From: Cepaea nemoralis
Taxonomy: Eukaryota > Mollusca > Gastropoda > Stylommatophora > Helicidae
Length of the DNA: 64,000 nt
Reading direction: 5' to 3'
NCBI GenBank assembly: GCA_014155875.1
Contig: JACEFZ010004155.1
Location: forward strand, 1-64,000
Position 1 is the stretch's first letter; every line of letters starts with the position of its first letter. The translations under genes and the position numbers were made by a program. The notes beneath the pieces were generated by a model that worked only from the letters and a program-made list of their open reading frames with translations, had not been told where the DNA came from and did no database searches. Shown here one piece after another: positions 56,803 through 64,000 of the stretch.

Positions 56803-57800
56803 CTAACCATTTTTTCCCCTCTCTTTAATCTTACTTTTATTTATCCACATAATGGTACATGATCACTATTACAGTCGGCGCCAGGCATTGTTTTTACATT
56901 AATTAGAGCATTTCTAAATCTTTTATTAATTAGTATGTAGTCAATTTGGTTGCGTATTTTCTGATCAGGGCTTTTCCATGTGTATAGTCGTCTTTGATAG
57001 TGTTTAAACCACATGTTTCCATTATCATATCATTGATATTTGCCCATTCTATTGGCTTTTCCCCTCTTTCATTTCTTGTACCTAAACCACAATTCCCCAC
57101 TACATCCTCCATTTTCCCCGTTCCTACTTTTGCATTAAAATTTCCAAGTATTATTTTTATTTCCTGTGATCCAATTTGAGCCATCGTCATTTCTATTTGA
57201 TCGTAAAAGTGTTGTATTTCTTCATCACTACTGCTTGTTGTTGGTGCATATACTTGTTTAATATTTATATCTATTGGCTTGCCTTTGATTTTGACCAAAA
57301 CAACTCTATCTGAAATACACCAGTATCCATTAAGTGACATGGCTGTTTTTTCGTCAAGTATTATTCCTACACCTTTTTCATGTGTATCCCCTTCAGAATA
57401 AATTATTGTGTGGTTGTTAGTATAATTTTGCCCGATCCCTTCCATCTCATCTCACTAACGCCTAGTATATTCATTTTCATGCTATCCATTTCTCTCAGAA
57501 CATTGTTCAACTTTCCTAGCTCATTTAATGTCCTAACATTCCATGTTCCTACCCTAAATTAATTTATTTTATTTACGATTTTACCATCAGTAGCTGGATG
57601 ACGGTCTGGTGTCACCTGTGGCTCATGACTGTCCCTACCGGACGAGGATGTCCTAAGACAGCCATTAACGTCGTTCATCAACTCTGATATATATTTTGCC
57701 ATGAAGTCTTGGGAAGATAATGTGGTGGTTTTCCCTTGCCTTCCACATCCACATGGTGGTCTTTTACCTCTACCTTTGACAGCCATTTCCGACTGTCAGG
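56803..57800 (-). mobile_element. RTE/BovB-type LINE, 5' half (endonuclease)
   Basis: The first part (57786-57559) encodes a basic N-terminus with MAVKGRGKRPPCGCGRQGKT, a stop, then GTWNVRTLNELGKLNNVL, NILGVSEMRW. After a frameshift, 57445-56930 reads IIYSEGDTHEKGVGIIL, ISDRVVLVKI, QVYAPTTSSSDEEIQHFYDQ, IILGNFNAKVGTGKMEDVVG and RNERGEKPIEWANINDM. This is the APE-type endonuclease of RTE LINEs, with the GDFNAKVG motif changed to GNFNAKVG. The coding line continues across the LTR insertion into 48802. The 5' end lies between 57800 and about 57960. Confidence 0.8.
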
Positions 57801-57984
57801 ACAAGTGAGTGCCCTGCTCTGCTCAGCTGCAGAGTTGTCCACTTATTCCGGTGGATACTCGGTCCCCAGAGCAGTGTTAGCCACACCGTGGTGTGTTTCC
57901 ATCCTCTACCGCGGGGAGGTGCAGTTGGGATTTCACACTCACACACACAGATATATAATTACACAGATACAATTACACAGATAT

Positions 57985-58095
<111 letters not shown>

Positions 58096-58120
58096 TGTGG
58101 GTGATGTGTATATCATAATA

Positions 58121-59654
58121 GAAAAGTACGACTACGAAGGAGACAACACGAGAGAAAACACGTGACCAGTGTCACGGAAAAAACTGCAGTTTAGTGATTC
58201 CTTGATAACTTACATATTAAAATGCACTGAAGGAGGAGGGTTAACAATCGTGTACTTCATTCTGAGATGAGGACGAATAAAAGATCATTGACCGACAAAT
58301 ATGAAAATAGGATCCAGGTGTTCGCCGAGTTCATTGCTTGACGATCTGACCGGACACGGGAAACGGTACGATCGCGCTGGGGGAAACTTCGACACCGGAC
58401 AAACACAGCGGGAGACGGTGATCAGAGAATAGATTTCTTTGAAGTGCGACCAGCGATGAACGGAAGAACAGCGTAACAACGGAGAGAAACGAACAACTAA
58501 CCACTACGTGATTTCACCGCTGTTTGATGGGCAGGATACGGCAAATTTGATTGTAGATCAAACAATCAGCGTAGGATTGGACACTTGTTATAAATAGTAG
58601 CAACAGAGGTTTCTAGTTAGTGTGTGTTCCAAACTGGGCTGAATGATATATGCCTCCTGAGTGGGGAAAGAAATACACGTCCCTAAGGGTCGAAAGAATA
58701 TGGGATATTAGTGTGTTATTCGCTAGTGTATTTCGATTCCAGGAGGATAAGTGAATATATAAGGTTCAAATCCCCCTATTGAAATCAGAGAAGAGATGAA
58801 GGTTACTGCACTTGAGCAAATAAAGTACCTACTTAGAACCAACAAGAACATAGACATGGTTTAATATGAAGAAGTGATAACTTAACGTCAAATACAGAAC
58901 ACTGTATGCTCAAACGAATATACAACTAAAACCCTTAAAAGGAAAAGACGTTAACCTGTGGCAAGCAGGGATACTTAAAACTGCATGCAATTGCACTGTG
59001 CCGAAACATTAAACATTATTAACAATAGACATGGTGTAGAACATTCATAGTAACTCTAGACAATGTTGGATAGTGGCGGTGTGTATTCAGAGGTGGATTA
59101 TAATACCTTCCAAAACGGGAAATATATGAACTTCAGTGACTTACCAAATCGGATTATTTTCTGGTGATAAGACATTGAACAGTTGTTTTCTTCAAGAATT
59201 GGATTAAGTCCAGACTCAAGCAGGAGGAGATCATTCAGGGTGAGATCACTCCATTTCTGTGTGTGCTGTCCTGTGTTTTGGCCGACAGAAAAGGCGAGAA
59301 GAACTACGGCACATACGAAGTCAACCGTCCTATCTTGCATTCACACTAGCAGACAATACCAACTACATATACACAGTCCATACATACACCAGACATAGTT
59401 TTTATTAATAAATCTTTTATTTATCGTTGAAAGGAACTGTTGTCGGAGTATGTGTTGAGGGAATAACCGAGAGAGTGAAAGAAATAGATATATGGAAGGG
59501 AAGACAGAAGGGAGGAGTGTAGACAGAAGTCAGTCAATAATCCCAACAGATAATAAGTTTGAAGATGTGCTTGTTGATTCCACATTCCTCCCGGGAAAAC
59601 AAGTGACAACCAGTAACACCGTCGACGACAAGAACATACAATTTTTTTATGCAC
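58121..59654. other. Unassigned sequence
   Basis: About 1.5 kb. Short frames such as 59340-59098 minus (80 codons) show no recognised domain, and I do not call them. No tandem repeats are visible. Confidence 0.4.
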
Positions 59655-59777
59655 TGGCTCAAGCGTAGTCCATACGCACTATTTATAGTAGTGATGGACT
59701 TAATTTTGTGTGTGGATTAGCTTTTCCTATTAACAGTGTTCCTCACCATCAGGCGAACCCACTCCGACTTCAGAGGT
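59655..59777 (-). repeat. tRNA-derived SINE, family 1, 3' half
   Basis: The plus strand has GTAGTCCATACGCACTATTT, GTGTGGATTAGCTTTTCCTA, CACCATCAGGCGAACCCACT and CCGACTTCAGAGGTA, matching 238-360 and 40385-40505. The tRNA-like head is absent. It borders AT-rich sequence and the (TAG)n array. Confidence 0.75.
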
Positions 59778-59856
59778 AAGAACAGAAATAATTAATAACT
59801 TTAATAATAGCAATATTAATACTAATACTAATATTAAGACGACAACGAAGAAGAAA

Positions 59857-60052
<196 letters not shown>

Positions 60053-60060
60053 AGAAGAAG

Positions 60061-60185
60061 AACGAACGAACGAAACGAACGACCAAACGAACGAACAAAC
60101 CTTATTTTCAAAGGTTTTAAGAATTGGGCACGCAGGCTCGTCTAACATTTAGCCCTTCTATCACTCTTGCATACATTATTTCATC
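60061..60185 (-). repeat. Short interspersed 3'-tail repeat, copy 4
   Basis: The plus strand has GAACGAACGAAACGAACGAC, CTTATTTTCAAAGGTTTTAA and GGGCACGCAGGCTCGTCTAA, then CCCTTCT...CATACATTATTTCATCC. It closely parallels 8741-8860. Read on the minus strand it ends in AATAAG and (GTTC)n. Confidence 0.65.
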
Positions 60186-60198
60186 CGCACATCATTCG

Positions 60199-60275
60199 AG
60201 AAGAAGAAGAAGAAGAAGAAGAAGAAGAAGAAGAAGAAGAAGAAGAAGAAGAAGAAGAAGAAGAAGAAGAAGAAA
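60199..60275. repeat. (AGA)n trinucleotide array
   Basis: About 25 AGA units on the plus strand. Poly-Arg, poly-Phe, poly-Ser and poly-Leu frames are translations of the repeat. Confidence 0.95.
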
Positions 60276-60732
60276 AGGAGTGAGCCACAAAAAAGAAGAA
60301 GAACATGAAGAAAATGAAAATGGGGTGGGGGGTGGGGGTGGGGAAGGGGAGCGAAGAAGTAGAAGAACAAGACAAAGCCACAATAACAACACATATAACA
60401 GAAAAATATGAATGCTCCCTCCACAAACCACCATCCACTTCACAAATCCCCGTCGTTACCCTACAACCACCCCCGTGCCGGTGCTCCAATAAGGACGGTC
60501 CTCGTGTAAGGACTGTCCTCTCTTTCTCCGATTCTCTGTCTGCGGTCCGGAGAAAATTCAATCAAAGACAGAATGTCAATGATCAGCTAGATTGGGTGGC
60601 CAGGCACCGCGCAGCAGTCCAACATCAATGCCACTCTTTATGGGGAAGAATAATGAACGTTCAATTCAGGAACCACCACTCTCAAGTAGCTGGACGTTTG
60701 TATGGCGTAATTACAGCCCTTGCACACAATTA
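60276..60732. other. Unassigned sequence
   Basis: Purine-rich at first (GGGGTGGGGGTGGGG-type), then mixed. The 142-codon plus frame (60305-60733) has no recognised motif and starts in low-complexity sequence, so I do not annotate it as a gene. Confidence 0.4.
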
Positions 60733-61330
60733 GATGGCTTCAGAGGGAGTGTATGAACTTTGTGGTTGAAGACCTTTGAGGAGGGTATGGGGTAGGAGGG
60801 AGCGGGGTAGGGTGGGGAGAGGGTTAGTCAGTTCGCAGGTACAAGAATATTATGCTTTTTGTAGCCAATATGACATCATAATCATGATCATGATCATCAT
60901 CCTCATCATCATGATCATCATCATCATCATTTAAAGCTTTACACTACATACCTACATTATGTGGCTTCAGTTGGAGTGTATGAACTTGGTGGTTGAACAT
61001 CTGGGAGGAGGGTATGGGTGGGAGAGAGAGGGAGGGAGGTAGTTCACAGGTACAAAAATATAATGTGTCTTGTAGCCAATGTGACTACATCATCATCATA
61101 ATCTAGAGACATCCGCGTAGTGGATGAACTTGGTGTAGATCTGGGAGGGGGAGGGTATTGGGAGGGTGGGATGGAGGTTTTCAGTTCGCAGGTACAAACA
61201 TATCATGTGTCTTGAAGCTAATGTGAATACATCATCATCATCTAGAACCTTGCTTTGACACCATTATCTACATTAGATGACTTTGAGCTGAAGTGGGTGA
61301 ACTTCTGGCTGAAGAGGTGGGAGGCGGTCA
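60733..61330. repeat. Degenerate long tandem repeat
   Basis: Three to four diverged copies start at about 60733, 60961, 61105 and 61272. They share GGCTTCAG..GGAGTGTATGAACTT, GGGAGG.GGGTA, CAGTTCGCAGGTACAA and AATGTGA..ACATCATCATC. Unit length varies from about 145 to 230 bp. ATC microsatellites inside the units probably drive length change. Confidence 0.7.
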
Positions 61331-61359
61331 GGGCAGGGCGGCTGTCATTTTGCAGGCTG

Positions 61360-61496
61360 TTGCAGATCCTCCCCAAACGATTGTTGCAGATCCTTCCCAG
61401 ACTGTTACAGATCCTTCCCAGGTTGTTACAGATCCTTCCCACACTGTTGCAGATTCTTCCCAGGCTGTTGCAGATCCTTCCTGAGCTGTTGCATTA
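61360..61496. repeat. 21-bp tandem repeat
   Basis: About six units of TTGCAGATCCTTCCCAGACTG-type sequence with variants. Because 21 is a multiple of three, both strands carry short open frames through it. Confidence 0.9.
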
Positions 61497-61699
61497 CGCT
61501 GCAATCAACTCCAGGGTGATTTCTATTACGATCAGTAGCTTGCTATTGCTGTCTGATCGAGAAGTCGATTGAACCCACTGCTCCACCATCAGCGCAAGGA
61601 ATGTTAAGCGCAAGGGCTTGAAGCCCAGAAGCCACACAGACCTATTTAAGCGCAAGGGCTTTTAGCCAGAAGCCGTTTTTTTCGCTGTCATTCGCAACT

Positions 61700-63050
61700 G
61701 CGAGCGCTATCAAGAACAAGTCACCCAAACAGTTCAAGAAGCCTGATACGGGGGAGGAAAATGTCACGTGACAAGACCAACAACAAGAAACACCAGACTC
61801 GCAAGATGTGCAGCGTGGGAGCCGACAAGATCGTAAAGAAGACGAGCAGAGAGAGCCTGTCTGCAAGCTTCTGCAAAGTACCTGAAACTACAGTCACCTC
61901 AATGGAAGCTACCACGAGGAAGATCGACGAAAACCACCACAGACAAGAGTCAAGACAGCTGAGAAGAAGAGAGAGGCGAAAGACACCAGAGGAGGAAACA
62001 CCGACTCACAGACAGTCAGATGGGTTGTCAAACGTATTCAAGTGGAGCTGACAGATGAACAGATCCTGAAGCAGCTACAACAGGAGAATCTCCATATCCG
62101 AATCTTGAGGGCGGAGCGGATCCTGACGTATTCCAAGATCCCTACTATGCCGGTGGTGGTGACGACTGAAGGCAGCGAGATACCAAGCCAATGTATCGAT
62201 AAACCAGAAAGTATAACAACCTGACAAGATTCATACCAAGAATCACTCAATGTTCGAGATACCACAGGGCCGGCCACAGCAGAGCAACATGTCGCAGTAA
62301 GACAGAGATCTGCCGATACTGCGCCGATTACCACACCTTCAAGGAGTGTCTGCTGGCCAAACATGACACGGAATTCTGAGCACCAAGCAACAAGAGAAAG
62401 TGCGCCAACTGCCTGAGCAAGCATGGAGCAAGATACCTGGGCTGTCCGTACCTCCAAAAACAGAGACGTCTTTACCACAAAGATCCCATATAAGGAAGCA
62501 ATACAGAGATGCGAGACAGCCACGTGCTGAAAGATCTCAACTGCAAAGCCAGATTGACGAGTTAAAGAATCAAGTCAAGCTACTTCAAACACCGGCTCCA
62601 ACCAGCGACAATGAAAAACTGCCTGCTGAAATAAAGGAGATCCAGCAAAACATCAAACAAGAGATGGAGCACATGGTGCAGACTACAAAGAAGAATGAAG
62701 AAATCCTACGAGACATCAAAGCAGACAGAAATGATAAAAACTGAAAGGGAGCTAACCCAAAACATATCATCGGAAACCACGGAAAATCCCACATAGAAGC
62801 CGCAAAGTGAAACCCAACAAAAGTCCGAGCCGGAACCGCAAGTTAAAGCCAGTAGCCCAACCACGAAGATCAAGAGATCCAAGGGGAAGCCAATATCCCG
62901 CCAGACCTCTGAAGAAAACCCAGATGAGCACAAGGACGACGACATGGAGAACACCTCGTCCGCCTTCCCATCTACATTGGAGGAGCTCCTCGCGGAGAAC
63001 GCAAAATAAGAAAGGAAAGAAGTACTCAGGCACAAGGAATTCATAAGGCG
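61700..63050 (+). pseudogene. LINE ORF1 (gag-like) with zinc knuckles
   Basis: Plus-strand coding remnants: a basic N-terminus (61761-62040, MSRDKTNNKKHQTRK and RRRERRKTPEEE), then VELTDEQILKQLQQEN, IRILRAERIL (62040-62220). A knuckle region follows in shifted frames (about 62224-62470): QCSRYHRAGHSRATC, CRYCADYHTFKEC and CANCLSKHGA...GCP. Coiled-coil-like sequence runs to 62744 (QSQIDELKNQVKLLQ). A C-terminal charged part ends near 63010 (STLEELLAENAK). Three consecutive knuckles are typical of ORF1 in Jockey- and I-type LINEs. The protein binds element RNA. It is broken by stops and frameshifts, and no ORF2 follows. Confidence 0.75.
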
Positions 63051-63059
63051 CAAGGAAGA

Positions 63060-63310
63060 TTCCAAGAAATCAGGATCCTTGGAATGTGATCAACAAAGCA
63101 CAATTAGTATAATGAGTCACATCATGAAGATTTTGCTGCGAATTATCATGCAAAGAGTGAGGAAGAAAATACAACCTGAAATAGGGGAAGAACAATGTGA
63201 GTTTGTAGAAGGAAACGGTACAGTAATTGCTGTGTATATGCTTCGATCAGTTATTGAACGTGCTATAGAAGTAAATAAAGATATACATCTTTGCATTTTG
63301 TTTGTCCATC
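63060..63310 (+). mobile_element. RTE-type LINE RT fragment
   Basis: An open 79-codon stretch (63079-63318): MECDQQSTISIMSHIMKILL, RIIMQRVRKKIQPEIGEEQC, EFVEGNGT, then VIERAIEVNKDIHLCI. This corresponds to a central part of RT in copies C (about 32670-32880) and D (about 35590-35800). It is truncated at both ends between the ORF1 remnant and the next LINE. Confidence 0.8.
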
Positions 63311-64000
63311 AAGAATGATGATGACCATTCATTTCATCCAGTGGTGTTAAAAGTATTCAGCCGTGAGTTCTAAGATGGCTGATAAGGCCTATTTTGGCTC
63401 GAAATGTTCTTTGACAATGTGGGCAAAGAATGCTTGACGTTCCAGGAGGAGGATCTCCTGCAGTGGTTTTTCTGTCCAGCCTTTTCTTCACAGCTCTTGC
63501 AGTCCTGGTTGCTTCACAAGTGACTGCACCCTTATGTAATGATGTACGCCACGAATTACGGTCTTTAGCAGCAGTCTCCCAGGTGTCAAGATGAATTCCA
63601 AAAGCTTTCAGTGAGATTTTCAAGTGTCTTTAAAGCGTTTCCTCTGGCCGCCTTGGGGGCGTTTACCACAACGCAGCTCGCCGTAAAAAAAATTGTTTAG
63701 GGAGCCTGTGATCTGGCATACGAGTTAAGTGACCAGCCCAGCGAATCTGATTTTTCATTAGTAGAGTGTGGATACTGGGCATGGACGCTCTTTCTAGAAC
63801 TTCAGTGTCTAGGATCTTGTCTTGCCATTTAATCTTCAATAGCTTCCTAAGGCAGACTGTGTGGAAGTGGTTTAATTTCCTAGCATGTCGCTGATAAACA
63901 GTCCATGTTTCACAAGCATATAGCAGTGTGGATAATACAACTGCTTTATATACTTTCAGCTTTGTTTGCAGGCTTATTCCATTTCTGTCCCATACATTCT
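63303..64000 (-). mobile_element. LINE 3' region with C2H2 finger tail, continues beyond the window
   Basis: Minus-strand relative of 37885-38430; both share the 3' end TCATCATCATTCTTGATGG. The open part (63623-63357) reads MKISLKAFGIHLDTWETAAK, DRNSWRTSLHKGAV and RAVKKRLDRKT. The C-terminal finger is ILCPHCQRTFRAKIGLISHL followed by RTHG, a complete C2H2 (CX2CX12HX3H). Upstream toward 64000 broken sequence encodes the thumb region, including the RWAGH-type block. The 5' part lies outside the window. Confidence 0.75.

Larger units (their letters stand above)
48798..56807 (-). mobile_element. LTR retrotransposon, Ty3/Gypsy type with integrase before RT (Gmr1-like), non-autonomous
   Basis: Complete insertion of 8,000 bp (48803-56802) flanked by a perfect 5-bp duplication CTAAC (48798-48802 and 56803-56807) inside an RTE LINE. 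The LTRs are at 56223-56802 (5') and 48803-49391 (3'), each beginning TGTCAA and ending TTGACA. A primer-binding site and a polypurine tract sit at the correct ends. The order on the minus strand is gag, zinc knuckles, protease, integrase zinc finger, integrase C-terminal domain, RT thumb, RNase H. Gypsy elements usually have integrase last; the reversed order is known for the Gmr1 group. The integrase core and most of RT are missing and several frameshifts exist, so it could not have moved by its own proteins as read. Confidence 0.9.

Noticed and set aside
60305..60733. 142-codon frame after the (AGA)n array
   Set aside because: It starts in purine-rich low-complexity sequence and has no recognised domain.

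Overview
The window looks like nuclear DNA of an animal, most likely a lophotrochozoan such as a mollusc. That is an inference from the transposon families present: CR1-type LINEs whose ORF1 carries an SGNH-hydrolase domain, RTE/BovB-type LINEs, a LINE with RNase H, a Penelope-like element with a GIY-YIG domain, mariner and hAT remnants, tRNA-derived SINEs, and a Ty3/Gypsy element with a copia-like pol order. There are also very long simple-sequence arrays. I found no convincing host gene, no rRNA and no functional tRNA. It is a repeat-dense intergenic or intronic region in which nearly every recognisable coding stretch is a retroelement fossil.

Layout. Positions 1-8.7 kb hold SINE fragments, long satellites (30-bp array, CCT/CCA tract, 1.2 kb of AACT repeats, CCAA/CCTA tract) and a decayed Penelope-like element (6.4-7.3 kb). 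From 9.0 to 14.6 kb lies a nearly complete minus-strand CR1-type LINE (ORF1 plus ORF2). From 14.7 to 17.7 kb a ~60-bp minisatellite is interrupted by an internally deleted LINE copy and a mariner transposon. From 18.3 to 22.7 kb there is an RTE 3' fragment followed by a minus-strand LINE with a zinc-finger-like tail, itself carrying a SINE. From 22.7 to 25.0 kb lies a plus-strand LINE with RT and RNase H. From 25 to 29.5 kb there are LINE scraps, a short hAT element with an 8-bp target duplication, and a 114-bp tandem repeat. From 29.6 to 37.1 kb four degraded plus-strand LINE copies (three RTE, one related) lie head to tail. From 37.1 to 39.4 kb a 47-bp minisatellite is split by a 5'-truncated LINE.

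From 40.1 to 42.2 kb an RTE copy holds a SINE and has had part of its own coding sequence turned into 27-bp and 73-bp tandem repeats. A Helitron-like element with multiplied 3' ends occupies 42.9-44.6 kb, and a 31-bp minisatellite follows at 45.5-46.7 kb. From 46.7 to 57.8 kb a minus-strand RTE LINE is split by a complete 8.0-kb LTR retrotransposon (LTRs of 589 and 580 bp, TSD CTAAC). Positions 58-64 kb hold microsatellites, a gag-like LINE ORF1, an RTE fragment and the 3' part of another LINE running off the window.

The most informative part is the LTR element. Reading its minus strand gives gag, zinc knuckles, protease, integrase zinc finger, integrase C-terminal domain, then RT thumb and RNase H. 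Integrase pieces therefore precede RT, as in Gmr1-type Gypsy elements. The LTRs differ by only two substitutions and two indels, yet the coding region lacks the integrase core and most of RT and carries frameshifts. This suggests a recently moved, non-autonomous derivative. The element also appears to have copied extra primer-tRNA sequence next to its primer-binding site. No operon-like or pathway relationships exist between genes here; the logic of the region is nested insertion and tandem amplification.
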